Notes: generated by a model not told the origin, from the sequence alone. 64,000 nt of DNA from Clostridium sp. 'White wine YQ' (GCF_028728205.1 NZ_JAQYUU010000001.1:671318-735317), one strand, 5' to 3'; counted from the first letter of the stretch, positions 27,122 to 36,702 are shown. Made by a program: numbers and translations.

Positions 27122-28038
27122 TGTCTTTAGTACTTAATGTATTAGAACAAGGGTTTTTATTTTCCCTTGTATCAATTGGTGTTTATATAACATACAAAAT
27201 ATTGGATTTCCCGGATATGTCCGTTGATGGGTCGTTCCCTTTAGGTGCTGCAGTTTGTGCAGCACTTTTATCAAGGGGAATGGATCCAATATTATCTGTA
27301 TTTATAGCCTTAGCAGCAGGAGCAGTAGCAGGATTTTTCACAGGTATATTACACGTTAAATTGAGAATAGACAGTTTACTTTCAGGTATACTTATAATGA
27401 TAAGTCTCTATTCTATGAATTTAAGAATTATGGGAAAGTCAAATATTCCACTTTTTACATTCAAGAATATTTTTAAAGAAAAAGAGCTTATGATTGGAAA
27501 TTTAAATTTTGCACCAATAATAATCATATTGATTTTTGTGATTATAGCAAAATTAGCAATTGATCTTTTTTTAAAAACAAAAAGAGGATTTTTATTAATT
27601 GCAACTGGAGATAATGAACAAGTCGTTACTTCATTAGGAATAAATTCAGACAATGTAAAAATATTAGCCCTTATGATCTCTAATGCCTTAGTAGCATTAG
27701 CAGGAGCGTTAACAGCACAATATCAAGGGTTCTCAGATGTAGGTATGGGGACAGGTACAGTAGTTATGGGGTTAGCATCTGTAATTATTGGTGTATCAGT
27801 TCTTAAAAAGGTAAGTTTTATTAAGATAACTACCTTAGCTATCTTTGGAGCTATCGTTTATAAATCTGTGGTTGCTATAGCACTACAGGTAGGATTATCA
27901 CCAAATGATTTAAAGTTAGTGACAGCATTAATTGTTATTATTGCATTAACTATTAACAATAAAGGTTTGATTTTTAAAAGGAAGAAATCAATGAAAGGTG
28001 GTGCCGTTCTGAATGTTAGCAGTCAAGAATCTATGTAA
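27121..28038 (+). CDS. ABC importer permease (TrpY-like)
   Basis: 305-aa inner-membrane permease of the branched-chain-type fold, with eight to nine hydrophobic segments. FPDMSVDGSFPLGAA near 35 is a typical motif of this subfamily. The start overlaps the binding-protein stop by one base and the end overlaps the ATPase gene by 26 bases, so the three genes are translationally coupled. Confidence 0.85.
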   Translation: MSLVLNVLEQGFLFSLVSIGVYITYKILDFPDMSVDGSFPLGAAVCAALLSRGMDPILSVFIALAAGAVAGFFTGILHVKLRIDSLLSGILIMISLYSMNLRIMGKSNIPLFTFKNIFKEKELMIGNLNFAPIIIILIFVIIAKLAIDLFLKTKRGFLLIATGDNEQVVTSLGINSDNVKILALMISNALVALAGALTAQYQGFSDVGMGTGTVVMGLASVIIGVSVLKKVSFIKITTLAIFGAIVYKSVVAIALQVGLSPNDLKLVTALIVIIALTINNKGLIFKRKKSMKGGAVLNVSSQESM

Positions 28039-28807
28039 GATTTTTAATAAGAATACTGTAAATGAGCATAGTGTATTCGAAAACTTTAACTTTGAAGTAA
28101 ATGAAGGAGATTTTGTAGCTATAATAGGATCTAATGGCGCTGGTAAGAGTACTCTTTTGAACCTAGTTGGTGGAAGTTTAGATGGAGATTCAGGTTCAAT
28201 TATTATCGATAATAAGGAAATGATTAATTTCCCTGAATATAAAAGGTCTAAGCTTATTGGAAGGGTTTATCAAAGTCCTTCTATGGGTGTATCACCTAAC
28301 ATGACAATTCTTGAAAATTTATCTATGGCAGATAATAAGGGAAGAAAATTTGGACTAACCTTTGCAATAGATAAAAAAAGAGAAGGATATTTCAAAGAAC
28401 TTCTTAAGAAAGTAAACTTAGGACTTGAGGATAAACTTCATACCAAGGTAGGACTTTTGTCAGGAGGCCAAAGACAAGCATTAACACTATTAATGGCAGT
28501 TATGTCAAATCCAAAACTCTTATTGTTAGATGAGCATACTGCAGCATTAGATCCTAAAACTTCTGAAAAGATTATGGAGATAACAAGAGATATAGTTAAA
28601 GAAAAAGGAATTACTACATTAATGGTTACTCATAATTTAAATCATGCTATTTCATCAGGTAATAGGCTAATTATGATGCATGAGGGTAATGTGGTTATAG
28701 ATGTAGAAGGCGAAGAAAAAGCATCTTTAGATACAGATAAATTAATTGGTTTATTTGAAAAAGTCCATCTTAAAGATGGTCTTAGTGATAGAACTTTGTT
28801 TAGTTAA
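28013..28807 (+). CDS. ABC importer ATP-binding protein (TrpZ-like)
   Basis: 264-aa ATPase. Walker A GSNGAGKST (about 39-47), signature LSGGQRQA, Walker B LLLLDEHTAALD and switch TMVTHN. Walker B ends DEHTAALD, with His after the catalytic Glu as in the COG1101 group. It completes the importer with the two preceding genes and ends in a strong terminator. Confidence 0.88.
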   Translation: MLAVKNLCKIFNKNTVNEHSVFENFNFEVNEGDFVAIIGSNGAGKSTLLNLVGGSLDGDSGSIIIDNKEMINFPEYKRSKLIGRVYQSPSMGVSPNMTILENLSMADNKGRKFGLTFAIDKKREGYFKELLKKVNLGLEDKLHTKVGLLSGGQRQALTLLMAVMSNPKLLLLDEHTAALDPKTSEKIMEITRDIVKEKGITTLMVTHNLNHAISSGNRLIMMHEGNVVIDVEGEEKASLDTDKLIGLFEKVHLKDGLSDRTLFS

Positions 28808-28815
28808 ATAAAAAT

Positions 28816-28852
28816 AACCCCAAAAGGAGTAATACCTTTTGGGGTTGTTTTA
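28816..28852 (+). terminator. Terminator of the ABC importer operon
   Basis: Perfect 12-bp stem (28816-28827 with 28835-28846) followed by GTTTTAT. Confidence 0.85.
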
Positions 28853-28862
28853 TATTTAAAAT

Positions 28863-29231
28863 TTAAATAACAAAACTTAGAAGTATAGAAAAGGCTCCAC
28901 CAATAATCAAAGCTATCATACTTATTCCAAAGCTTAATGTAGTTTTAACACTATAACTATTTTTTTCTTTTTTTGTAACTTCAAGATTTGCATTGCTTAC
29001 ATATTGAGAATTTACCTGTCCCATAGATTGAAGAGATAAGCCCATAGGATTGCCGCCTATAGATGACAGTGCACCGATAATTATTAATAGAATTCCCTCC
29101 ATAAAAAGAACATCTTTAAAACTATATCCTGTAAAACGTATAATTAGATAACCTATACCAATAGCAATAAGAAACCATACAATACCAGCAAATAGACATT
29201 TTAATAATTGCTTAGATTTTGAAATTTCCAT
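28863..29231 (-). CDS. Small membrane protein, unknown function
   Basis: 122-aa protein with three hydrophobic segments (about 12-30, 40-58 and 98-120) and a polar middle (VNSQYVSNANLEVTKKEKN). No family recognised. ATG 29231 is preceded by GGGGTG at suitable spacing; a GTG start three codons earlier has none. Transcribed opposite to its neighbours as a single gene. Confidence 0.6.
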   Translation of the reverse strand: MEISKSKQLLKCLFAGIVWFLIAIGIGYLIIRFTGYSFKDVLFMEGILLIIIGALSSIGGNPMGLSLQSMGQVNSQYVSNANLEVTKKEKNSYSVKTTLSFGISMIALIIGGAFSILLSFVI

Positions 29232-29430
29232 AACAAACACCCCAACTAATTTACTTTAACTTATTATATAATATAAAAAAACTTATTTCAATATTTTACA
29301 AGGAAACAATTTAATAATTATGTTAAAAATTTGAATTAAGTTTTGTATTTATATATAATTTAAATAAGTTGATTTTTTAATTAAGGTTACTTAAAGATCA
29401 ATTTTGTTTATATAAATTAGGGGGGTATTT

Positions 29431-29844
29431 ATGAGAGAACGTAAATCTGAAATTATTGCATATTTAAGTTCAGATGTTAAATCTGTTTGGAATGTAGTAA
29501 CGAATAATAGGGATTTTAAATGGAGAAGTGACATTGAAGGAATTGAAATATTTAACAATGGTAAGGAATTTATTGAATATAACAAAAAAGGTACATCTAC
29601 AAGATTTAAAATAACAAAGAAGCGAGAATTTAAAGAATATGAGTTTAATATGGAAAATAAAATGTTTACTGGTTTTTGGACAGGTTATTTTTTTGAAGTT
29701 GAAAATGGTGGAACAAAGATAATTTTTAAGGAAAATATATTTATAAAAAATCCAATAATAGCATTATTGTCATACATATTTATGAATTTAAATAAGATGC
29801 AGGGCATATATGTATCCGATTTAAAAAGGAAATTGGGTGAATAG
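29431..29844 (+). CDS. SRPBCC-family protein (polyketide cyclase/START-like)
   Basis: 137-aa single-domain protein. Its order of strands and the VWNVVTNNRDFKWRSDI start fit the SRPBCC ligand-pocket fold, common among small stress or lipid-binding proteins. GGGGG site before ATG 29431. The end is close to a GNAT gene (ATG 14 bases after its stop), so they may be co-transcribed. Ligand unknown. Confidence 0.7.
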   Translation: MRERKSEIIAYLSSDVKSVWNVVTNNRDFKWRSDIEGIEIFNNGKEFIEYNKKGTSTRFKITKKREFKEYEFNMENKMFTGFWTGYFFEVENGGTKIIFKENIFIKNPIIALLSYIFMNLNKMQGIYVSDLKRKLGE

Positions 29845-29857
29845 GGAGTCAAATATT

Positions 29858-30400
29858 ATGAAGCTTGAATTGATGAATAAAGATGATTTTTATAAAATTG
29901 TAGACTGGAATAAAGATAAATCCGGAGACTTTTTATTACAATGGGCAGGACCGTCCTATACTTATCCCATAACTATTGTTCAGATAGAAGACCATTATTT
30001 TAATGAAGTTCAAAGGAAAGACTCAAATGCTTTTATATATAAAATAATTGGGGACGGGGATGAAGTAATTGGAACCATAGAGCTTAGAGAAACAGATAAA
30101 GTAAATAAAGTAGGAAGAGTATGTAGGTTTTTAATTGGAGAAGAAAAAGTCAGAGGAAAAGGAATTGGAGCAAAAGCATTAAATGAAGTTTTGAGAATTG
30201 GATTTGAAGAAATGGGGTTTAAGAAAATAACACTTGGTGTATTTGATTTTAATATACGAGCCATTAAATGCTATGAGAAAGTAGGGTTTAAGAAAGAAAA
30301 GTTTATGGAGAACTCAAGAAAAGCATCAAATGGCTATTGGAATCTATATGATATGGGGATATCAAAGGAAGAATGGGAGTTAAGATATGAAAAGTCATGA
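29858..30400 (+). CDS. GNAT-family N-acetyltransferase
   Basis: 180-aa acetyltransferase. The acetyl-CoA loop VRGKGIGAKAL and the C-terminal NIRAIKCYEKVGFKKE are clear. ATG 29858 has a GGGAG site; a GTG seven codons earlier overlaps the SRPBCC gene and lacks one. The substrate is unknown; RimJ-like enzymes of this size act on small metabolites or protein N-termini. Confidence 0.8.
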   Translation: MKLELMNKDDFYKIVDWNKDKSGDFLLQWAGPSYTYPITIVQIEDHYFNEVQRKDSNAFIYKIIGDGDEVIGTIELRETDKVNKVGRVCRFLIGEEKVRGKGIGAKALNEVLRIGFEEMGFKKITLGVFDFNIRAIKCYEKVGFKKEKFMENSRKASNGYWNLYDMGISKEEWELRYEKS

Positions 30401-30403
30401 TAA

Positions 30404-30582
30404 CATACTAAATATTATAAAGAAGAATTAAAGTGGAACCCACCATTTGCAGATGTATTATCTAAATATTCTCCTAAGGGATTAGAAGGATATTTAACTA
30501 TGAGGGAATCAATGCCTTATGCAAAGCAGGAATAGAAGCAATTAATGCTGCTGAAAGTAGATATAAAGAAATGGCACGGTAA
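30404..30582 (+). pseudogene. Remnant of a carboxymuconolactone decarboxylase-family gene
   Basis: One frame (30404-30535) reads KYYKEELKWNPPFADV and continues to YSPKGLEGYLTMRESM, which resembles the start of CMD/AhpD-like proteins. A second frame (30514-30582) reads LCKAGIEAINAAESRY and a stop, which resembles their C-terminal end. The central part with the catalytic Cys region is missing and the frames disagree, so this is a deletion remnant. No start codon remains at its head. Confidence 0.65.
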
Positions 30583-30625
30583 AAGAAAGTAGTAAATAAG
30601 AAGTTATAAAATTGGGGGCGACATT

Positions 30626-31396
30626 ATGGTAGATTGGAATTCAAATCAGTATTTAATGTTTAAAAATGAAAGAACACAACCAGCAATTGATTTAGTTAAT
30701 AGAATTATGGTTAATAATCCTAGAAAAATTATCGATATAGGTTGTGGGCCTGGTAATAGTACAAAAGTTTTAAAAGAAAGATTTCATGATTCATATATTT
30801 TGGGAATTGATAGTTCTTCAAATATGATAGAGGCTGCACAAAGAGATTATCCAGAAATAGATTTCAAAATATGTGATGCAAGTAAAGATTTATCAAAACT
30901 TGGTGATGATTTTGATATTGTGTTTTCTAATGCATGTATACAATGGATTCCTAATCATAATGAACTTTTAAGAAATCTTATTGGGTTGATTAAAAAAGGC
31001 GGTGTATTAGCAGTACAAACACCAATGAATTATAATGAGCCAATTCATAACATAATTGAAGAGGTATCAACAAATAAAAAGTGGAAAGACGAATTTAAAA
31101 ATCATAGAATTTTCTACAATTTAACGCAAGGAGAATATTTTGATTTATTATCAGAAATCTCTTCTGAGTTTTCAATTTGGGAAACTATATACTTTCACAA
31201 CTTAAAATCCCATAAGGAGATAATAGAGTGGTATAGGGGAACTGGATTAAGACCATACTTAGATGAACTCTCAGACGAGAAAAAAGAAGCTTTTGAGAAG
31301 GATATTTATGATAGAGTAGTTGAGGAATATCCAACACAGAAAAGTGGAAATATCATTTTTAGATTTCCAAGGTTCTTTTTTATAGCAAGAAAATAG
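30626..31396 (+). CDS. tam: Trans-aconitate 2-methyltransferase-like SAM methyltransferase
   Basis: 256-aa class I methyltransferase. The SAM motif is DIGCGPGNST (about 38-47), preceded by the family-typical WNSNQYLMFKNERTQPAIDL start; SNACIQWIPNH matches the Tam post-II motif. The length is that of Tam enzymes, which methylate trans-aconitate. GGGGGCG site before ATG. It lies among GNAT genes in an accessory stretch. Confidence 0.82.
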   Translation: MVDWNSNQYLMFKNERTQPAIDLVNRIMVNNPRKIIDIGCGPGNSTKVLKERFHDSYILGIDSSSNMIEAAQRDYPEIDFKICDASKDLSKLGDDFDIVFSNACIQWIPNHNELLRNLIGLIKKGGVLAVQTPMNYNEPIHNIIEEVSTNKKWKDEFKNHRIFYNLTQGEYFDLLSEISSEFSIWETIYFHNLKSHKEIIEWYRGTGLRPYLDELSDEKKEAFEKDIYDRVVEEYPTQKSGNIIFRFPRFFFIARK

Positions 31397-31414
31397 ATTA
31401 GGAATAAAAATATT

Positions 31415-31963
31415 ATGATAAAACTAGAAACAGAAAGATTGATAATAAGAGATCATATAGAAGAGGATATAAATTCACTACATAGCTTAATTTCAAATGA
31501 TGAAGCTATGTATTATTTACCTGAAATTAAAACACACACTCTAGATGAATCTATGGAAAATCTGTACGAAGCAATTAAGGAGGCAAATTTAGAAAATAGA
31601 GCTAAGTTTTTCTTTGGGATAATAATTAAAGCCACCAATGAATATGTTGGAGAGATAGGATATACAATAACTATCAATTCGTTGAAGGGGAAGGTAGTAA
31701 ACTTAGGGTATTTTATATTACCTAAGTTTTGGGGAAAAGGATTTGTAACAGAAGCAGCTAGAGAAGTTATAAGTTATGCCTTTAGTCAAGAAGATATAAT
31801 TAAAATTGAAACTGGATGTGTAACAGAAAATGTAGGTTCTGAAAAAGTGATGAAAAAATTAGGAATGATTAAGGAAGCTGAGTTTAAACAACATGTGTTA
31901 TTAAATTTTCAGCTTTTAGATAGAGTAGAATACAGATTATTAAAAGAAGAATGGTTTAAATAA
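31415..31963 (+). CDS. GNAT-family N-acetyltransferase (RimJ/RimL-like)
   Basis: 182-aa acetyltransferase. ETERLIIRD at the N-terminus, YFILPKFWGKGFVTEA in the acetyl-CoA-binding region, and a GSEKVMKKLGM end are standard. 18 bases after tam, with a weak GGA site, so probably in the same transcript. Substrate unknown. Confidence 0.8.
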   Translation: MIKLETERLIIRDHIEEDINSLHSLISNDEAMYYLPEIKTHTLDESMENLYEAIKEANLENRAKFFFGIIIKATNEYVGEIGYTITINSLKGKVVNLGYFILPKFWGKGFVTEAAREVISYAFSQEDIIKIETGCVTENVGSEKVMKKLGMIKEAEFKQHVLLNFQLLDRVEYRLLKEEWFK

Positions 31964-31980
31964 TATAAGGGGGATACTTG

Positions 31981-32514
31981 ATGAATTTAGAAGAGTTAAG
32001 AGAAGATTGTAGCATTAAGCAGAAGAAGGGATTACATTTTATTATAGCATCCGTTTTTATTTGGGGGGCTTTACTATTTATACATTTATCTAGTTTACCA
32101 ATTTTAACGAAAAATCTATTAACCTTTTGTTGTACAGCACCACTTTTACCATTAGCATTTTTTGTTTCAAAGATTATTAAAGTAGATTTTCAAAATAAAG
32201 ATAATCCACTAACCAAACTAGGGGTTCTATTTTCATTGAATCAAATACTATATTTACTTATTGCCATGTGGGTTTATCCAACAGTTCCAGAGAAAATGTT
32301 AATGGTAATCGCAATGATATTTGGTGCACATTTGCTTCCATATAGCTGGTTATATAAATCAAAAAGTTATATGATATTTTCTATAATAATACCTATTATT
32401 GCATTGATTTTAGGAAATAATTTTCCTCCGTATATCTTAGCCGCAATTATGATTATAGTCGAACTATTATTTAGCATTTCTTTAGTTGCCGAAAATAAAA
32501 GATTTGTTTTATAA
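31981..32514 (+). CDS. Membrane protein, DUF7010-like
   Basis: 177-aa protein with an N-terminal charged segment (NLEELREDCSIKQKKG) and five to six hydrophobic helices. It resembles the DUF7010 group of small Firmicute membrane proteins, which have no known function. ATG 31981 has AAGGGGGA at good spacing; the preceding TTG codon is not needed. It follows the GNAT gene by 17 bases. Confidence 0.6.
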   Translation: MNLEELREDCSIKQKKGLHFIIASVFIWGALLFIHLSSLPILTKNLLTFCCTAPLLPLAFFVSKIIKVDFQNKDNPLTKLGVLFSLNQILYLLIAMWVYPTVPEKMLMVIAMIFGAHLLPYSWLYKSKSYMIFSIIIPIIALILGNNFPPYILAAIMIIVELLFSISLVAENKRFVL

Positions 32515-32548
32515 TTTACTTAACTAGATAAAGAAATGAGGGGTTTTG

Positions 32549-33820
32549 ATGTATAAACCTTTAGCTGACAAGGTTAGACCTAGGAAAATTGATGAAGTCT
32601 TTGGACAAAAGCACATACTTGGAGAAGGTAAGATTTTAAGTAGAATAATTAAAAGTAATAGAATTTCTAATATGATATTTTATGGACCACCTGGAGTAGG
32701 GAAAACTACTGTAGCAAATATTATAGCTGAAACTTCCAATAAAAGATTTTATAAATTAAATGCTACTAATGCATCATTAAAGGATATTCAAGAAATTGTA
32801 GCAGACTTAGATACCTTAATGGGTACGTCTGGGGTAGTATTATATCTAGATGAGATTCAAAACTTCAATAAGAAGCAGCAACAGTCTTTATTAGAGTTTA
32901 TAGAGGATGGAAGAATAACATTAATTGCATCTACTACAGAGAATCCATTTCATTATATATTCAAGGCGATATTAAGCAGAAGCACAATTTTTGAATTTAA
33001 GCCTCTAGAGAAAGATGATATAATTGAGGCATTAAAAAGAGCAAGAGTACTTGCCGAAGAAGATTACCATGGTGTTAAAATTGAAATTACAGATGAGGCT
33101 TATGAATTTTTAGGAGATTCTTCAAATGGAGATGTAAGAAAAGCTATTAATGGCTTAGAAGTAGCACTTTATTCAACTAATCCAGATAGAGAAGGAAGAA
33201 TACTAATTGATAGGGAAGTAGCAGCAGATTCTGTTCAAAAGAAGATATTAAATTATGATATTAATGGGGATTCCCATTATGATATATTAAGTGCATTTCA
33301 AAAATCTATTCGCGGAAGTGATCCGGATGCAGCAATTCATTATTTAGCTAGATTAGTTAAGGCGGGAGATTTAATCTCTATATGTAGAAGATTAATGGTT
33401 ATTGCGGCGGAAGATATTGGGTTAGCATATCCACAAGGTATTTCTATAGTTAAGGCTTGTGTAGATAGTGCTCAAATGCTTGGATTTCCGGAAGCAAGGA
33501 TTCCATTAGCAGAAGCAACTATTTTACTTGCAACTGCTCCAAAATCTAATTCCGCAGTTATGGCCATAGGAAGAGCGTTAGAGGATTTAGATAATGTAGA
33601 AGTAGGAGATGTACCTATTCATTTAAAAGATGCTCATTATGCAGGTGCTGCATCCTTAGGAAGAGGAATAGAATATAAGTATCCTCATAGTTACCCTAAT
33701 CATTATATAGAGCAGCAATACTTACCTGACAGTTTAAAAGATGCAAAGTATTATGAAGCTGGTGAAAACAAATTTGAAGGAAGCATTAAAAGATATTGGG
33801 ATGGAATAAAGAAAGAATAA
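32549..33820 (+). CDS. rarA: Replication-associated recombination protein A (AAA ATPase)
   Basis: RarA/MgsA acts at stalled replication forks and is related to clamp-loader subunits. Walker A YGPPGVGKTT (about 45-54), Walker B YLDEIQNFNKKQQ, a sensor-1 ASTTEN, and the C-terminal tetramer domain (about 250-423) are present. 423 aa from ATG 32549, preceded by GAGGGG; a TTG one codon upstream is possible. Single gene. Confidence 0.93.
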   Translation: MYKPLADKVRPRKIDEVFGQKHILGEGKILSRIIKSNRISNMIFYGPPGVGKTTVANIIAETSNKRFYKLNATNASLKDIQEIVADLDTLMGTSGVVLYLDEIQNFNKKQQQSLLEFIEDGRITLIASTTENPFHYIFKAILSRSTIFEFKPLEKDDIIEALKRARVLAEEDYHGVKIEITDEAYEFLGDSSNGDVRKAINGLEVALYSTNPDREGRILIDREVAADSVQKKILNYDINGDSHYDILSAFQKSIRGSDPDAAIHYLARLVKAGDLISICRRLMVIAAEDIGLAYPQGISIVKACVDSAQMLGFPEARIPLAEATILLATAPKSNSAVMAIGRALEDLDNVEVGDVPIHLKDAHYAGAASLGRGIEYKYPHSYPNHYIEQQYLPDSLKDAKYYEAGENKFEGSIKRYWDGIKKE

Positions 33821-33827
33821 TTAGTTT

Positions 33828-33863
33828 AAGTCACTAAGGTTAATTAAAATACTTTAGTGGCTT
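33828..33863 (+). terminator. Hairpin after rarA
   Basis: 13-base arms with two mismatches or wobbles (33828-33840 with 33851-33863), followed by an AT-rich run but no clean T-tract. Probably a weak terminator. Confidence 0.5.
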
Positions 33864-33970
33864 ATTATAATATAAGATATATTATTATTATTATTTTAAA
33901 TCTTCACAATATCTTTAAAAGTTATTGGTATAATAAGTATTATTCCTAAAAATTTTGAGGTGGAAATTAT

Positions 33971-34660
33971 ATGAATAACATATTAATTATAGAGGATGAA
34001 GAAAAAGTATCAGAAGTGTTAAAAGCATATCTGGAGAAGGATGGTTATAGGGTTTATTGCGTGGCAAGTGGGCTTAAGGGACTGGAGTTATTTAAAACTA
34101 TAGATTTTAAACTTATAATCTTAGATTTAATGCTTCCTGATATAAGTGGAGAAGAAATCTGTAAGAAAATAAGGGAAGAATCTCAAGTATATATATTTAT
34201 GCTTACAGCCAAGGGAGAATTAAATCAAAAAATTGAGGGGCTAAATATAGGGGCAGATGAATATTTAGTTAAGCCTTTTAGTCCTAGAGAACTTACAGCA
34301 AGAGTAAATGCACTTTTTAGAAGACTTATATTAACAGTTGAAGAAGACACAAACCTATGTTTTGATGATGGCAATTTAAGCATTGATTATGAAAAAAGGT
34401 CTGTAAAGCTAAAAGGAGAAGAGGTATCTTTCACTCCTAATGAATTTGATATATTGTATTCATTAGCAATAAATAAAGGAAAAGTTTTAACAAGAGAGCA
34501 ATTAATTGATAAAATAGGTGGAGAAGATTTTGATGGTTATGATAGAACCATTGACGTTCACATAAAAAATATACGTAAGAAAATAGAAGAAGATACTAAA
34601 AAACCTAGGTATATCATCACAGTGATGAAGGTAGGTTATAAATTTGGTGGTGAAAATTAG
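33971..34660 (+). CDS. OmpR-family response regulator
   Basis: 229 aa: receiver domain with acidic pair EDEE, phosphorylated Asp in LIILDLMLPD, switch Thr in MLTAKG and Lys in LVKPFSPREL; winged-helix C-terminal domain (TPNEFDIL; YDRTIDVHIKNIRKK). TGAGGTGG site before ATG. The stop overlaps the GTG start of the sensor kinase by one base. Signal and targets unknown. Confidence 0.92.
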   Translation: MNNILIIEDEEKVSEVLKAYLEKDGYRVYCVASGLKGLELFKTIDFKLIILDLMLPDISGEEICKKIREESQVYIFMLTAKGELNQKIEGLNIGADEYLVKPFSPRELTARVNALFRRLILTVEEDTNLCFDDGNLSIDYEKRSVKLKGEEVSFTPNEFDILYSLAINKGKVLTREQLIDKIGGEDFDGYDRTIDVHIKNIRKKIEEDTKKPRYIITVMKVGYKFGGEN

Positions 34661-36030
34661 TGCAGAGTATAAGAAAAAGATTAAGTATTTTATTTGTTAT
34701 ATGTTCAATAATAGCAATTTTACTTATTATAACCTTTGTAAATATTACCATAAACAAAAAATTTAATGACTATATGTTAGATACTCAAAATAAACGGTAC
34801 GAGAGAATTGTATCTTATTTTGAAGAGATATATAAAAGAGATGGTAAGTGGGATGAAAGCTCTGGAATTGAATTAATGCATGAAGCCTATATGGGCAATT
34901 ATTGCTTAACCTTGCTTGATAGTAATGAAAAGACCATATGGGGTATGAATGCAAATGATATAAAAAATAATATACATTTAAGTTCAATGCCAACGCAAAA
35001 TAGCGGAGTATATACAACAAATAGATTTGCGATTAAAGTTCAGAATAAAGTTGTTGGTTATGTAGATATCGGACAATATTCATCAATATTATTATCAGAA
35101 GAAGATCTGAACTTTAAGGACTCTATAAATAGAAGTATGATTTCTAGTGGAATTCTAACGTTAATAATTATTATAGTAATTAGTCTTTATTTTTCAAAAC
35201 AATTTTCTAACCCAATAAAGCAAGTTGCAAATATGTCAGTTAGATTATCAAAGGGAAAATTTGATAAAATTTCAGAAGTAAAGAGTAATATTGAGGAGTT
35301 AGAGAATCTTAGAGAAAGTGTTAATATTCTAGCTGAAAAGTTAAAGAACCAAGATATGCTTAGAAGAAGATTGGTATCTGATATATCACATGAAATAAGA
35401 ACGCCTCTTAATGTATTGCAAAATAACTTAGAAGCGATGATTGATGGAGTATTTCCTGTATCTACTGAAAGGCTTAATTATTTAAATGATGAGGTAGTGA
35501 GATTCGGAAGACTATTAAATAATTTAAATATTCTAAAGGAATTTGAGTCAGAAAGTATTAAGTGTAATTTTGAAAAGATAGATTTAGATGACATAGTAAA
35601 AAGTGTTTATGAAGATTTTTATATGGCTGCAACAAATAAAAATATTACATTTAATTATTACATAAAGAAAGGTCAAAACTATCAATTAACTGGAGATAAG
35701 GACAAACTTAAGCAGGTATTTATAAATATAATATCGAATGCAATTAAGTTTACTAAGGAAGATGGACATATAGCTATAGATATGTATGAAGATAGCAAAA
35801 ATATTGTAGTAGAAATTCAGGATGATGGCGTTGGAATTAAGAATGAAGATTTACCGTTTATATTTGAAAGATTATATAGAGGTGATAAAAGTAGGCACGA
35901 AATTGAGGGCAGTGGATTAGGACTTACTATTGTAAAAAACATACTTGATCTTCATATGGCTACTATTGAAGTTCAAAGTGAAGAGGGTAAAGGAACTAAA
36001 TTTATCATATCATTTAACAAAGAGTTATAA
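34660..36030 (+). CDS. Sensor histidine kinase
   Basis: 456 aa: TM helix (about 10-30), extracytoplasmic domain (about 31-160) with no obvious metal or ligand motif, second TM (about 162-183), HAMP, HisKA with DISHEIRTPLN, and HATPase with the N box (NIISNAIKFT), DDGVGI and GSGLGLTI. It starts at GTG 34660, overlapping the regulator stop. It pairs with the regulator just upstream. No nearby transporter hints at the stimulus. Confidence 0.9.
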   Translation: MQSIRKRLSILFVICSIIAILLIITFVNITINKKFNDYMLDTQNKRYERIVSYFEEIYKRDGKWDESSGIELMHEAYMGNYCLTLLDSNEKTIWGMNANDIKNNIHLSSMPTQNSGVYTTNRFAIKVQNKVVGYVDIGQYSSILLSEEDLNFKDSINRSMISSGILTLIIIIVISLYFSKQFSNPIKQVANMSVRLSKGKFDKISEVKSNIEELENLRESVNILAEKLKNQDMLRRRLVSDISHEIRTPLNVLQNNLEAMIDGVFPVSTERLNYLNDEVVRFGRLLNNLNILKEFESESIKCNFEKIDLDDIVKSVYEDFYMAATNKNITFNYYIKKGQNYQLTGDKDKLKQVFINIISNAIKFTKEDGHIAIDMYEDSKNIVVEIQDDGVGIKNEDLPFIFERLYRGDKSRHEIEGSGLGLTIVKNILDLHMATIEVQSEEGKGTKFIISFNKEL

Positions 36031-36031
36031 A

Positions 36032-36076
36032 AAAGTGTTGTAAAGAGCTAATAAAATATGCTTTTTACAACACTTT
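36032..36076. terminator. Bidirectional terminator
   Basis: 17-base arms with one mismatch (36032-36048 with 36060-36076), with A-run on one side and T-rich sequence on the other. It serves the kinase gene and the convergent 36080-36538 gene. Confidence 0.85.
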
Positions 36077-36079
36077 CTT

Positions 36080-36538
36080 TTATAGAACTTTTGATTCGTT
36101 AAGTGCTAGAGAATCTTTTGTTTCACTACTTGAACTGGTTTGTTGATTTTGTAATGCAGTTTGAAGTAAACTTTCCATCAATTGCATTGAACTATCATTA
36201 GAACCAGACATTCCAGAATCATCACTACTATCCCCATAGCTGTCATCACTAGAATTAGAATTCTGCATTGATAACATCATTAACATAAGTTTCTGAGGAT
36301 CAATAGCTAAATTATTAATTCCACTAGTAGAACTTTTTGCTTGAGTTGGACTAGTGTTTTCTAGTGAAGTACCAGTAGTATTACTTTGCTTTGCTTGATT
36401 GTTATATGTATTATCTAATAGCATTTCTTCAAGTAAATTTTGAAATGATGAACTGGAATCACTAACACTTGAATCAGAATCACCTAAATTCATAAGTCCT
36501 TGTAACTGGTTTAATTGTGACACTTGATTTACTTGCAT
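36080..36538 (-). CDS. Ser/Asn/Gln-rich protein, unknown function
   Basis: 152-aa low-complexity protein rich in Ser, Asn, Gln and Asp, with no signal peptide or membrane segment. The N-terminal QVNQVSQLNQLQGL and the FQNLLEEMLL helix resemble the start of some clostridial lytic transglycosylases and flagellar hook-length proteins, which hints at a shared cell-surface or secretion tether, but no catalytic domain is present. A GGAGG site lies before ATG 36538. Expressed alone, convergent with the kinase gene. Confidence 0.6.
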   Translation of the reverse strand: MQVNQVSQLNQLQGLMNLGDSDSSVSDSSSSFQNLLEEMLLDNTYNNQAKQSNTTGTSLENTSPTQAKSSTSGINNLAIDPQKLMLMMLSMQNSNSSDDSYGDSSDDSGMSGSNDSSMQLMESLLQTALQNQQTSSSSETKDSLALNESKVL

Positions 36539-36702
36539 TGGTTACCTCCTTTGTTAATTATTTGCGTAATAAAAACTACAAAAGCATATTATTTAGCAAT
36601 ATAATTTTAAGTGAAAAATGTGACAGTATTGTGTCACTAAAATTTTTGATTTTATGATATAGTTTATATGTTGACTTATATGATGAAAGGACTTGAGTAA
36701 GC

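Noticed and set aside
33872-33897. ATT repeat run (attattattatt) after rarA
   Set aside because: A short AT-rich run of a kind common in such genomes; no evidence of function.
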